From the NCBI RefSeq assembly GCF_001612845.1, contig NZ_BDBF01000018.1, positions 1 to 64,000 on the forward strand: a stretch of DNA of 64,000 bases. Reading direction: 5' to 3'. The notes beneath the pieces were generated by a model. The model made no database searches. It was not told the origin of the DNA and was given only the letters and a program-made list of their open reading frames with translations. Numbering within the stretch: position 1 is the stretch's first letter; every line of letters begins with the position of its first letter. This stretch comes from Nocardia elegans NBRC 108235. Its GTDB lineage: Bacteria; Actinomycetota; Actinomycetes; Mycobacteriales; Mycobacteriaceae. A program made the position numbers and the translations under genes. Below are positions 25,582 through 33,930 of this stretch, one piece after another.

Positions 25582-27068
25582 GCGGCGATCCCGGCCACCG
25601 CGCGCCCCCACCGTCCGATCTCTCCGGCGACGCCGGCGAATCCGGACCGCACGCGTTGCCGACGATATCGCTGCGCCGCCGGGTAACCTTCACGGCGGCA
25701 ACGGTTTCCGGGCTCGCACTGGTCGTGGTGGCGCTGGCGGTGCACAGTCTGTTCGGCATCGTGGTGGCGCGCAGCGAGAACACTGTGCTCACCGATCGGG
25801 CGCAGCTGGCCCGGCAACTCGCGCAGCAGAACACTCCGCCCGCGGAATTGATCGCCCGCGTGGACAATCGCTCGGTCCGGGCGCGGCTGGTCCTGGCCGA
25901 CGGCACCGCCTACGGCAGTCTCTCGCCCCGGCACGCCGGCGACAGCGGTATCCGGACCAGAACCATCACCCTGGGCGGCGGCGGCACGGTGGACCGCGCC
26001 CGGCTCACCCTGCAGGTCGACACCCCGCTGCTGACCAAGCTGCGGTCGCGCCTGGGCCTGGTCCTGATCGGGGTGACCGCGACCGCCCTCGTCGTGATCA
26101 CCGCGGCGCTGTGGTGGGGACTGCGCCGAGCGCTGGCGCCCTTGGATTCGATGACCCGGCTGGCCCGCGACATCGCCCGCGGCCGCCGTGGGCGCCGCCT
26201 CTCCCCCGCCCGTACGGATACCGAATTGGGCCGCGCGGCGAGCGCATTCGACGAAATGCTGGACGCCCTGGAGGGCGCGGAGGCCCGGGCCCGGGCCTCC
26301 GAACAGCAGATGCGCGCCTTCGTCGGCGACGCCGCGCACGAACTGCGCACCCCGATCGCGGGGATCAAGGCCATGGCCGAAGCGGTGCTGCATCAACCCG
26401 CCGATATCGACACCGAAGAGCGTGAGCGCATGTACCTGCTGCTGGTGCGCGAGGCGCAGCGGGCCGGCCGCCTGGTGGAGGATCTGCTGGACATGGCGCG
26501 CATCGACGCCGGGCTCACCCTGCACCCGCAGCCGGTCGACCTGCACGAACTGGCCCGAACCCAGCTGGACCGGATGCGAGTCCTGCATCCCGGCATAGCT
26601 TTCCGGCTCACCGGCCCCTCGGTGCGGGCGGTCGCCGACCCCGAACGCATCGGCCAGATCCTGGTCAACCTCCTGGCCAACGCCTGCCAGGCCATGGGAC
26701 AGGACGGAACGGTGAGTGTCACCGTCGTCGAGCCCGGCACGCCCGGCGACCGGCCGGACACCCTGCCCCCCAGGGCCGAAATCCATGTCGCCGATACGGG
26801 TCCGGGCGTGCCCGCCTCGGAACGCGAGCACATCTTCGACCGCCTGGTCCGCCTCGACGCCGCCCGCGACCGGCGCCGCGACGGCGCGGGTATGGGCCTG
26901 GCCATCGCGCGCGGGATCGCCCGGGCCCACGGGGGTGACCTCCGCTGCGTCGAGCCGCCGCCCGGAACCGCCGGCGCGGTATTCGTACTGACGCTTCCGC
27001 CGGCTCCGCCCTCTCCCGATGGTCACACCGGCCGCGCGGTGAGCGCCGAAGGCCGCCCGCCTTTCTGA
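25578..27068 (+). CDS. Sensor histidine kinase (HisKA)
   Basis: 496 residues: cytosolic tail, TM1 (about 40-63), an extracytoplasmic sensor of about 95 residues with no recognised fold, TM2 (158-180), HAMP, HisKA with His254 (DAAHELRTP), and a HATPase domain with N box NLLANACQA, G1 DTGPGVP and G2 GAGMGLA. Phosphorylates the response regulator encoded immediately upstream. The signal is unknown; proximity to a heme-binding-type secreted protein suggests heme or iron. Confidence 0.95.
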   Translation: MSGDPGHRAPPPSDLSGDAGESGPHALPTISLRRRVTFTAATVSGLALVVVALAVHSLFGIVVARSENTVLTDRAQLARQLAQQNTPPAELIARVDNRSVRARLVLADGTAYGSLSPRHAGDSGIRTRTITLGGGGTVDRARLTLQVDTPLLTKLRSRLGLVLIGVTATALVVITAALWWGLRRALAPLDSMTRLARDIARGRRGRRLSPARTDTELGRAASAFDEMLDALEGAEARARASEQQMRAFVGDAAHELRTPIAGIKAMAEAVLHQPADIDTEERERMYLLLVREAQRAGRLVEDLLDMARIDAGLTLHPQPVDLHELARTQLDRMRVLHPGIAFRLTGPSVRAVADPERIGQILVNLLANACQAMGQDGTVSVTVVEPGTPGDRPDTLPPRAEIHVADTGPGVPASEREHIFDRLVRLDAARDRRRDGAGMGLAIARGIARAHGGDLRCVEPPPGTAGAVFVLTLPPAPPSPDGHTGRAVSAEGRPPF

Positions 27069-27081
27069 AGTTCGGCTGAAG
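27065..27081 (-). promoter_or_regulatory. Inverted-orientation regulator box at the kinase 3' end
   Basis: CTGAAG-N5-CTGAAG, 11-bp period, the reverse complement of the TTTCAG-type half site found 23 bp downstream. It overlaps the kinase stop codon. Confidence 0.45.
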
Positions 27082-27103
27082 ATCCGTCCGGCCCACTCGG
27101 CGT

Positions 27104-27120
27104 TTTCAGGGTCCTTTCAG
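27104..27120 (+). promoter_or_regulatory. Candidate response-regulator box upstream of the hemophore-like gene
   Basis: TTTCAG-N5-TTTCAG, exact tandem half sites with an 11-bp period, 56 bases before the start codon. It matches the design of the box at 24867 before the response-regulator gene. Confidence 0.6.
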
Positions 27121-27175
27121 ATTCGGCGCGCAGATTCGGACCCGACACGTTCCCGTCACGAATGGAGTTACCGGT

Positions 27176-27505
27176 ATGAAGCGCACTGTCGCCGCCCTGC
27201 TGGCCGGCACCGCCGGAATCGCCGCCCTCGCCGTCGCCGTGCCCGGCGTCGCCTCGGCCGACGCCCCGCAGTGCAGCCCGCAGGCACGCGCCCAGGTCCA
27301 GGCCCAGACCGCCCCGCAGGTCGCGGCATTCCTGGCGGGCCACCCGGATCTGGCCGCCGAGCTGGCCAAGGTGAAGGGTATGCCGAAGGATCAGCGCAAG
27401 GCCGAGATGCAGGCCTACCGCCAGGGCCACCAGCAGGAGCTGAAGGACTTCCGCGGGGTGCGGCAGCCGATGATCGACTACCGCAAGGCCTGCCACAAGA
27501 AGTAG
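27176..27505 (+). CDS. Secreted hemophore-related protein (Rv0203/Rv1174c family)
   Basis: 109 residues. A Sec signal peptide ends at about ASA28, then a small helical domain with Cys33 and Cys106 positioned for a disulfide and the family pattern FLAGHPDLAAEL ... DFRGVRQPMIDYRKAC. Members include Rv0203, a secreted heme carrier in M. tuberculosis. GGAG lies 8 bases upstream of the ATG. The gene directly follows the two-component operon and has a matching operator. Heme binding itself is inferred from the family. Confidence 0.82.
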   Translation: MKRTVAALLAGTAGIAALAVAVPGVASADAPQCSPQARAQVQAQTAPQVAAFLAGHPDLAAELAKVKGMPKDQRKAEMQAYRQGHQQELKDFRGVRQPMIDYRKACHKK

Positions 27506-27528
27506 CAGCCGCGCGTCGGCATCCGAAT

Positions 27529-27570
27529 ACGGCGAGGGCGCCCCGGGAGTTCCCGGGGCGCCCTCGCCGT
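27529..27570. terminator. Bidirectional terminator between hemophore-like and malic enzyme genes
   Basis: Perfect 20-bp stem (27529-27548 with 27551-27570) with a two-base loop, between two converging genes. Confidence 0.9.
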
Positions 27571-27584
27571 GATCGAACCTGTTG

Positions 27585-28805
27585 TTACGCAACGCCTTCC
27601 GCGCGCGCGGCCGCGGCCACGGCCTCGGCGACCGCCGGAGCGACCCGGGGATCGAGCGGGCTCGGGATGATCTTGTCGACCGAGAGTTCGTCGGCCACCA
27701 CACCGAAGATGGCGTTGGCGGCGGCCACCTTCATGCCCTCGGTGATCCGGCGCGCACCGGCATCCAGCGCACCCTTGAACACGCCCGGGAAGGCGAGCAC
27801 GTTGTTGATCTGGTTCGGGAAGTCGCTGCGGCCGGTCGCCACGATGGCGGCGTAGCGGTGCGCGACCTCCGGGTGGATCTCCGGATCCGGGTTCGACATG
27901 GCGAACACGATGGACTCCGGCGCCATCGAGGCGATCAATTCCTCGGCGATGGTCCCGGCCGACAGGCCCAGGAACACATCCGCACCGGCCAGCGCCTCGG
28001 CCGCACCGCCGGTGACGCCACGCGGGTTGGTGCGGGCGGCCAGATCGGCCTTCACCTCGTTGAGGTCCGCGCGGTCCCGGCTGACGATGCCCTTCGAGTC
28101 GAGCACCACCACATCCGACACGCCGGCGGCCAGCAGGATGTTCGAGCAGGCCACACCCGCGGCACCGGCGCCGGAGACGACCACTTTCAGGTCGGCGATA
28201 TCGCGCCCCTGCACCTTGGCCGCGCCGTTGAGCGCCGCCAGCACCACGATGGCGGTGCCGTGCTGGTCGTCGTGCATGACCGGGCAGTCCAGCGCCTCGA
28301 CGACGCGCTTCTCGATCTCGAAGCAGCGCGGGGCGGAGATGTCCTCCAGGTTCACCGCACCGAAGCTCGGACGCAGGCGCACCAGGGTTTCCACGATCTC
28401 GTCGACATCCTTGGTGTCGAGCACGATCGGAATCGAGTCCAGCCCGGCGAACTTCTTGAACAGCGCGGCCTTGCCCTCCATGACCGGCAGCGACGCCCGC
28501 GGACCGATGTCACCCAGGCCGAGGACCGCGGTGCCGTCGCTGACCACGACCACCAGACGGTCGGTCCACGTGTAGCGCTTGGCCAGCGCCTCGTCCTTGT
28601 GGATGGCGCGACTCACCTGCGCGACGCCCGGCGTGTACGCGATGGACAGATCACGCTGGGTCTCCAGCGGTGCGGACAATTCCACCGAAAGCTTGCCACC
28701 GAGATGGCCGGCGAAAATTTCCTCGTGCGTGATAGCGGACAGATCGGTCGTATCGGTTTCACGGCTCGCTGTAGTGGCATTCGGTGCGTCAGTCACAGAT
28801 GACAC
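27585..28805 (-). CDS. Malic enzyme, short bacterial type
   Basis: 406 residues, the size of the short MaeA/YtsJ-like malic enzymes. SIAYTPGVAQVSR (malic N-terminal motif), VMHDDQHGTAIV (metal site), GAGAAGVACSNIL (NAD(P) Rossmann) and the catalytic Lys/Tyr region are present. Oxidatively decarboxylates malate to pyruvate in the cytosol, linking the TCA cycle to pyruvate and supplying NAD(P)H for lipid synthesis. Cofactor preference cannot be read with confidence. Single gene between a shared terminator and a 600-base gene-free region. Confidence 0.95.
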   Translation of the reverse strand: MSSVTDAPNATTASRETDTTDLSAITHEEIFAGHLGGKLSVELSAPLETQRDLSIAYTPGVAQVSRAIHKDEALAKRYTWTDRLVVVVSDGTAVLGLGDIGPRASLPVMEGKAALFKKFAGLDSIPIVLDTKDVDEIVETLVRLRPSFGAVNLEDISAPRCFEIEKRVVEALDCPVMHDDQHGTAIVVLAALNGAAKVQGRDIADLKVVVSGAGAAGVACSNILLAAGVSDVVVLDSKGIVSRDRADLNEVKADLAARTNPRGVTGGAAEALAGADVFLGLSAGTIAEELIASMAPESIVFAMSNPDPEIHPEVAHRYAAIVATGRSDFPNQINNVLAFPGVFKGALDAGARRITEGMKVAAANAIFGVVADELSVDKIIPSPLDPRVAPAVAEAVAAAARAEGVA

Positions 28806-28873
28806 GATTTCACTCCTGCTCGGTCCGGGCTGAACCGGCTCACGGTTACCGCCGGGTTTTCGTATAAAAGGTC

Positions 28874-28886
28874 TTCGAAATTCGAA
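28874..28886. promoter_or_regulatory. Palindromic TTCGAA pair upstream of malic enzyme
   Basis: TTCGAA-A-TTCGAA, two palindromic hexamers separated by one base, about 70 bases upstream of the malic-enzyme start. Possible operator; it is not the actinobacterial LexA box. Confidence 0.3.
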
Positions 28887-29218
28887 CGATGTGCGCCGAC
28901 CGCGCGTTCACGTGGCCGCGCAAAACCGTTCGGTGATTACATCGCGGCATGCCGTGGGGGTACCGGCTGGTACGGCATACGCGCGTTCGCGCCTTTGCGG
29001 GCTTGCTTCTTTGCGATCTGGCCGCGCACGATCCGTCGAGCGAGAACCGGACGGGTGGTCCGGGCAAGGCTGCGGGGTGATCCGCGGATCGGAGCCGTGC
29101 GTCACGAACCGAAGGTCACCAACCGTCCCGGACCGGGCGGTGGCGTCGGCCGGGAATCCGCAACATTCTGCCAGTACCGACAGGGAGTTGCAAAATCGCT
29201 CCTCGACCGGGGCACGAT

Positions 29219-29346
29219 CCCCGCGATGCGGGGCCGGCCCGAGGGCGGGTGTCTACTGCCATCTTCCGAGGGTAGGGCCCCCGAATTACCTGCGCGTAAG
29301 GGGAAACTCGCCCCTGCTGGGAAGCAGCGGTGAACAGTCCCACCGC
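29219..29346. other. Gene-free region with a run of hairpins
   Basis: The stretch 28806-29405 has no supportable gene. Within it are consecutive hairpins: CCCCGC-GAT-GCGGGG (29219-29233), GGGG/CCCC (29300-29314), CTGCT-GGGA-AGCAG (29314-29327) and GCGGTG/CACCGC (29327-29346). They could belong to a structured RNA or long 5' leader of the malic-enzyme gene, or a small RNA. I could not match them to a known riboswitch. Confidence 0.35.
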
Positions 29347-29379
29347 CACCCGGAACGCCGATGTGAGCTCAGGGTGACG

Positions 29380-29396
29380 CAGGCTGCCGCCTCCGG
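29380..29396. repeat. Core copy of the dispersed repeat
   Basis: 17 bases, CAGGCTGCCGCCTCCGG, identical to the first half of the 36-bp repeat at 41349 and 41424; the second half is absent. Confidence 0.6.
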
Positions 29397-29405
29397 GACT
29401 GTCCG

Positions 29406-31016
29406 CTACGCCGGGCGCACCCAGATCTCGTTCACGCCGCCGGTCAGCAGGCGGCGCCGCCAGTTGCGGGCCGGGCCGGGGTGATCGGTGCGCCGATGCA
29501 GGCCCCGGGTCTCGGTGCGCGCCAAGGCGCTGTACTTCGTCCAGCGGGCCACCGCGAGCAAGGCCGCGGCCTGCCGGGCCCGCACCTGGTCGGCGCCGGT
29601 GCCGCCGAGCCCGTACTCGGTGACCGGCCACATCGCGTCGAGTTCGGCGATGCTGTCGCGCAGGCTGCCCGCACTGCGCCAATAGCTGCGCCGCAGCGGC
29701 AACGTATGTTCCTGCACCAGCCCGATCACCGCACGGGGATCGATGTCCGCGCGCGGATCGTCGCCGGGATGGGAATTCAGCCCGGCCCCCGGAACCGGCC
29801 GCGCGTCGCCGACGCGGCCTCGGTGGCGAGCGAACCTCGCCGCGCCCGATCCGGCCCACATTCCGGACGAGATCGCCCACCCGCCGCCGTGCCCGTCGAA
29901 CCCGCCGACCGCACCGGTGATCGGTTCCCGCGATGCCACGTCCCCCGCGGCATACAGTCCGGGGACCGTTGTGGCGCAATCGAATCCGGTCAGCTTGATC
30001 CCACCGGAACCACGCACGGTGCCCTGCAGGACCGGACGCAGACGCACCCGGCCGGCCGACGGCGACGCGTCGGCGCCGGTGCTCGCGGGCACCGCCGTGG
30101 TTCCCGATGGCGCCGCCGACGCGGGGCCGTACCGGACCGCGGACTCCGGCGGAATGTCGGCGTAGACCGCCCTCCCCTCCGCCAGTGCGGTGAGGGCCGC
30201 GGACCGGACGGTGAAGTCGTCCCCGTCGATGCGAGCCCCCGATTCGTCGTACAGCGAGGCGAACCGGGGCTCACGCAGATCGCTCATCGTCGCGAGACCG
30301 TAGGCGCCGGAGAACTCCATCCCCGACAATTCGGTGCCCGCCTCCGCCGCCATCAGCAGACCCTCACCGGTATCGACATCGGTTCCCGCGCCACCGGCCA
30401 GAAACGCGCACCCACCCGTCGCGAGCACCACCGCACCCGCGCGGATCGTCCAGCCGCGGTATCGGTCGTCACCGGCGAGCCCACCGGCCCCGCACACCAC
30501 GCCGTCGGCGTCGACCAGCAGATACAGCGCCGGATGATGATCGACGACCTGGACACCCAATCGGAACAGCGTGCGCCGCAGCGCCGCCAGATACCGCCGG
30601 CCCTCGAGGTGGACGCGTGTCGACGGCCCGTCTCCGGCCTGGCGGTATCCCCAGCGCAGCAAGTGGGCGATGCGGTGATGGGTCTCGCCGAGCACCCGGT
30701 CCATCCACTCGGGGTCACCGAGGTCACCGCCGCGCGAGAGACTGTGCGCCAGCGCTCGCTCCCGCTCCGGCCCGGGCGGGATATCCCACAGTGCGACAAC
30801 GCCTTTCGACGTCGGACCGCATTCACCGCAACGCCCCTTGTCGACCAGGATCACGCGCGCTCCGGCCGTCGCCGCCGTCAACGCCGCCCAGGCGCCCGCC
30901 GGGCCGCCACCCACCACCAGCACATCGGCGGACGCCTCCGCCGCGAACTCGGATTCCGCGCGAATAGTGGACCGGCTACGCACGCTCACAAAGGAAAATA
31001 TTCGGCCACAATTCAT
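29406..31016 (-). CDS. FAD-dependent oxidoreductase, fumarate reductase/AprA flavoprotein family
   Basis: 536 residues. N-terminal GGGPAG (36-41) and acidic VDKG give the FAD-binding Rossmann fold; FDCATTVPGLYAAGDV near the middle is the second FAD motif of the succinate dehydrogenase/fumarate reductase flavoprotein family. A C-x2-C pair (Cys63, Cys66 in GRCGECGP) is unusual at that position. No iron-sulfur or membrane-anchor subunit gene is adjacent, so the electron partner is unknown. The ATG at 31016 lacks a good ribosome binding site; a GTG at 30989 is an alternative. Confidence 0.8.
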   Translation of the reverse strand: MNCGRIFSFVSVRSRSTIRAESEFAAEASADVLVVGGGPAGAWAALTAATAGARVILVDKGRCGECGPTSKGVVALWDIPPGPERERALAHSLSRGGDLGDPEWMDRVLGETHHRIAHLLRWGYRQAGDGPSTRVHLEGRRYLAALRRTLFRLGVQVVDHHPALYLLVDADGVVCGAGGLAGDDRYRGWTIRAGAVVLATGGCAFLAGGAGTDVDTGEGLLMAAEAGTELSGMEFSGAYGLATMSDLREPRFASLYDESGARIDGDDFTVRSAALTALAEGRAVYADIPPESAVRYGPASAAPSGTTAVPASTGADASPSAGRVRLRPVLQGTVRGSGGIKLTGFDCATTVPGLYAAGDVASREPITGAVGGFDGHGGGWAISSGMWAGSGAARFARHRGRVGDARPVPGAGLNSHPGDDPRADIDPRAVIGLVQEHTLPLRRSYWRSAGSLRDSIAELDAMWPVTEYGLGGTGADQVRARQAAALLAVARWTKYSALARTETRGLHRRTDHPGPARNWRRRLLTGGVNEIWVRPA

Positions 31017-31040
31017 CCGGCCGCAACTGTTACGCGGAGA

Positions 31041-31307
31041 TCAATTCCACCATTGCGTAACCAATAGGTAACCCGCCGCCACAAAGACGACCAGAGATCC
31101 GAAAAACGCCGGAATTCCCCGACGTCGGTCGGAAAAAATTTGCGCGCCGAGCGCCAGCACCGCCATTCCGATATGCCAGCCGACACTGCTCGCACCCGGT
31201 CCGGGAAATCCGCGCCGCACCCCCAGGACCGCCGCGCCGACGACGACCGCCGCCAGCACCACCAGTCCGGCGGCCACCGTTCCGCTGAGCGCCCGCACGA
31301 CTCTCAC
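31041..31307 (-). CDS. Small integral membrane protein
   Basis: 88 residues with three hydrophobic segments (about 5-28, 42-60, 66-84) and the charged linker SDRRRGIP. Family not recognised. The GTG at 31307 makes a 4-base GTGA overlap with the stop of the PHP phosphatase gene, which fixes the start and shows coupled translation. The FAD-protein gene starts 24 bases downstream, so all three may be one transcript. Confidence 0.75.
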   Translation of the reverse strand: MRVVRALSGTVAAGLVVLAAVVVGAAVLGVRRGFPGPGASSVGWHIGMAVLALGAQIFSDRRRGIPAFFGSLVVFVAAGYLLVTQWWN

Positions 31308-32167
31308 GAGGCGGCCACCGCGACGCCGCTCGCCTTCTCGGCCAGACGCTCGAATTGCTCTGCGTCCGTGAGGCATTCGCCCAGGCCCACGGGTTTGTCG
31401 GCGCCGTGGTAATCCGAGGATCCGGTACCGATGAGGTCCAGCTCGCGCGCCAGCTCGCGCAGCACCGCCCGGTCGGCGGGATTGTGGTCGGGGTGATCGA
31501 TCTCGAGTCCGCCCAGCCCGTGCTCGGCCAGATCGCGGATGTCGTCGAGCGCCAGCAGCCGCCCCCGGGTGCGGGCGCGCGCGTGCGCGACCACGGTCAC
31601 CCCGCCGGCCGCGGCCACCATCTCCACCGCCTGCCGCAACGGCGTGTCGGCCTTCTCGACGTAATAGCGGCCGCGCGGCGCGAGCAGATCGTCGAAGGCC
31701 GCGCCGACGGTCGGGACCACGCCGGCCTCGACCAGCGCTCGCGCCAGATGTGGGCGTCCTGCTGCCGGACCCGCTGCGGCGAGTACCGCGTCCGGGTCGA
31801 TCGGCAGGCCATCGGCCACCATGAGATCGGCCATCGCGCGCACTCGCGAGACGCGCTCGGTGCGCAACCGCTCGCGTTCGGCGGCGAAGGCGGCATCGGC
31901 CGGATCGAACAGGTAGGCCAGCAGATGCACCGGCACCGGCCAGCCGTCCTCACCCATGCCGACGCAGGACATCTCCATCCCGCGCACCAAACGCAGCCCC
32001 GCCGGCAGCGCGGCGACCGCCTCGTCCCATCCGGAGGTGGTGTCGTGATCGGTGATCGCCACCACGTCCAGCCCCGCCGCCGCGGCCGCGCGCATCAGAT
32101 CGCCGGGAGTGTCGGTGCCGTCGGATGCGGTCGAATGGGTGTGGAGGTCGATACGCACGCGTTCCAT
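31304..32167 (-). CDS. PHP-domain phosphoesterase (YciV/RNase AM-like)
   Basis: 287 residues. Metal-binding motifs of the PHP family are in order: DLHTHSTASDG near the N-terminus, ITDHDTTSG, RGMEMSC, a VVAHARA histidine and SSDYHG near the C-terminus. Relatives are trinuclear-metal phosphatases that act on 3',5'-nucleoside bisphosphates and as 5'-3' exoribonucleases in E. coli. The ATG at 32167 is chosen as it starts the conserved MERVRIDLHTHS; the TTG-like codon upstream adds only three residues. Divergent from corA with overlapping promoter regions. Confidence 0.9.
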   Translation of the reverse strand: MERVRIDLHTHSTASDGTDTPGDLMRAAAAAGLDVVAITDHDTTSGWDEAVAALPAGLRLVRGMEMSCVGMGEDGWPVPVHLLAYLFDPADAAFAAERERLRTERVSRVRAMADLMVADGLPIDPDAVLAAAGPAAGRPHLARALVEAGVVPTVGAAFDDLLAPRGRYYVEKADTPLRQAVEMVAAAGGVTVVAHARARTRGRLLALDDIRDLAEHGLGGLEIDHPDHNPADRAVLRELARELDLIGTGSSDYHGADKPVGLGECLTDAEQFERLAEKASGVAVAAS

Positions 32168-32177
32168 CTTGCCCAAC

Positions 32178-32183
32178 TAGCAT
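32178..32183 (+). promoter_or_regulatory. -10 hexamer of leaderless corA
   Basis: TAGCAT lies 7 bases before the GTG start at 32191; no Shine-Dalgarno sequence is present. Confidence 0.6.
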
Positions 32184-32190
32184 CCGGGGC

Positions 32191-33273
32191 GTGCCCTCGA
32201 TACCGCCGTTTCCCCCGTTCCGTGGCTCCGGGAGGTCGCGGCGCGGGCCGCAGCTGCCCCGAATTCCGGTTCCCACCGCCCGCGCGATCGTCGACTGCGG
32301 CGTCTATGTCGACGGCCGCCGCCAGTCCGGACATGTGACCCCGGCGGCCGCGCTGGCACAGGTGCGCGAGCGCGGCGACGGCTTCGTCTGGGTAGGCATG
32401 CACGCTCCCGATGCCGACCAGATGGCCGAGGTGGGCGAGATCTTCGGCCTGCACGAACTCGCGGTCGAAGACGCCGTGCACGCCCATCAGCGCCCCAAAC
32501 TGGAACGCTACGACGACACCCTGTTCCTGGTGTTGCGCACCGTGAAATACCTCGAACACGACCCCAACTCGGTCAGCGAGATCGTGCAGACCGGCGAGAT
32601 CATGATCTTCATCGGCGCGGATTTCGTGGTTACCGTCCGCCACGGCGAGCACACCGCGCTGAGGGTGGTGCGCGAGGAGATGGAGAAGCATCCCGAACGC
32701 CTGGCGCTGGGACCGGGCGCGGTCCTGCACGCCGTGGCCGACCATGTGGTGGATACGTATCTCCTGGTGACTCAGTCGGTCGAAGACGATGTCGAGGGCA
32801 TGGAGGAAGAGGTCTTCACCCCGCGCAGCCGGCTCACCATCGAGGCCATCTATCAGCTCAAGCGCGAGGTGGTCGAGTTGCGGCGGGCGGTCAACCCGCT
32901 GGCGCTGCCGCTGCAGGTGCTCAGCCGCAGTTCGGAACTGCCGATGCCGAAGGAGATCCGACGCTATCTGCGTGACGTCGCCGACCACCACACCGCGGTC
33001 GCCGAGCGGATCAGCGATTTCGACGAGGCGCTCAGCGCGCTGATCAACGCGGCGCTGGCGAAGGTCAGCGTGCAGCAGAACACCGATATGCGCAAGATCT
33101 CGGCCTGGGCCGCGATGGCCGCGGTGCCGACCATGATCGCCGGCATCTACGGCATGAACTTCACCCATATGCCGGAGTTGTCGTGGACCTACGGATACGG
33201 GATGGTGTGGATCGTGATCCTTGTCATCTGCGGTGCGCTGTTCGTCGCGCTGCGGCGCAACAAGTGGTTGTGA
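32191..33273 (+). CDS. corA: CorA-type magnesium/cobalt channel
   Basis: 360 residues. A large cytosolic N-terminal domain with the long stalk helix (LTIEAIYQLKREVVELRRAVNPL), then two C-terminal membrane helices joined by the signature GMN (321-323, YGMNFTHMPEL). Forms a pentameric inner-membrane Mg2+ channel. The GTG at 32191 is 7 bases from a TAGCAT hexamer, indicating a leaderless transcript. Synteny with Rv1239c supports the call. Confidence 0.96.
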   Translation: MPSIPPFPPFRGSGRSRRGPQLPRIPVPTARAIVDCGVYVDGRRQSGHVTPAAALAQVRERGDGFVWVGMHAPDADQMAEVGEIFGLHELAVEDAVHAHQRPKLERYDDTLFLVLRTVKYLEHDPNSVSEIVQTGEIMIFIGADFVVTVRHGEHTALRVVREEMEKHPERLALGPGAVLHAVADHVVDTYLLVTQSVEDDVEGMEEEVFTPRSRLTIEAIYQLKREVVELRRAVNPLALPLQVLSRSSELPMPKEIRRYLRDVADHHTAVAERISDFDEALSALINAALAKVSVQQNTDMRKISAWAAMAAVPTMIAGIYGMNFTHMPELSWTYGYGMVWIVILVICGALFVALRRNKWL

Positions 33274-33308
33274 GGCGGGACGTTTCGCCGCCGGGTGCCC
33301 GCGCGGTC

Positions 33309-33908
33309 TTACAGATTCGCGGCGGCCCGGTGCGGATCCCGGATGTCGATCCCCGCTTCGGCCCATGCGTCCCGTAGCGCCGCGGCCCCGCGCACCCGCA
33401 CCCACGCCGCCTCGGTGGCGGTGATCGGCGCGACCGACAGGAATCGCACCGGATCGGCGGGTTCCGGCAGTGCCACCTCGGCGATATCGGCCTCACCCAG
33501 CAGGACTGCGGTGAAAGGAGCGTTGTGCCACAACGGTTCTCCGAGGTCGAGCAGCGCATCCGGTTGCAGCACAACGCCTTCCACCGCGGGCGCGGCGATC
33601 AGCACGCCGAGTCCGCGCGGCAGGCCCGCCTGGGCACCGGCTCCGCCGCGCAGCGTCAGCACCAGTTCGGCGCGCGGGCCGCGCACGGGGTCGGCCAGCG
33701 CCGCCGCGGAATCGGTCATCGGATGCCGGGAGCCGCCGAGGGTGACGTAGTGCACGAACTCGCCGTCGGGGATGCGCAGGATGTCGATCGGCTCCAGGCC
33801 GAGGAAGGTCACCGACGCGGAGTCGAAGCGGGTGTCGTCGAATCCCGACCCCGTCCGGGGGATGCCGAAATGCGTCAGTACCGCGGACCGCACCTGATCG
33901 AGTTCCAT
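33309..33908 (-). CDS. Suppressor-of-fused (SUFU)-domain-like protein
   Basis: 199 residues resembling bacterial suppressor-of-fused domain proteins: FVHYVTLGGSRHPM, then ELVLTLRG, GLGVLIAAPAVEGVVLQPDA and FLSVAPITATEAAWVR. In bacteria these are cytosolic proteins of unknown function, sometimes immunity-like. It converges on corA with a 35-base gap and is followed on its own strand only by corA in opposite orientation. The assignment is by pattern only. Confidence 0.65.
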   Translation of the reverse strand: MELDQVRSAVLTHFGIPRTGSGFDDTRFDSASVTFLGLEPIDILRIPDGEFVHYVTLGGSRHPMTDSAAALADPVRGPRAELVLTLRGGAGAQAGLPRGLGVLIAAPAVEGVVLQPDALLDLGEPLWHNAPFTAVLLGEADIAEVALPEPADPVRFLSVAPITATEAAWVRVRGAAALRDAWAEAGIDIRDPHRAAANL

Positions 33909-33930
33909 AGCCCTAGAGCGTGCCAGAGCC

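Noticed and set aside
28870..28890. LexA (SOS) box upstream of malic enzyme
   Set aside because: The sequence is TTCGAA-A-TTCGAA, not the actinobacterial GAAC-N4-GTTC pattern.
29281..29350. Possible cobalamin riboswitch
   Set aside because: GGGAAGCAGCGGTGA followed by CCCACCGCC loosely recalls the B12 box, but the required conserved core is not complete and no B12-related gene lies downstream on that strand.
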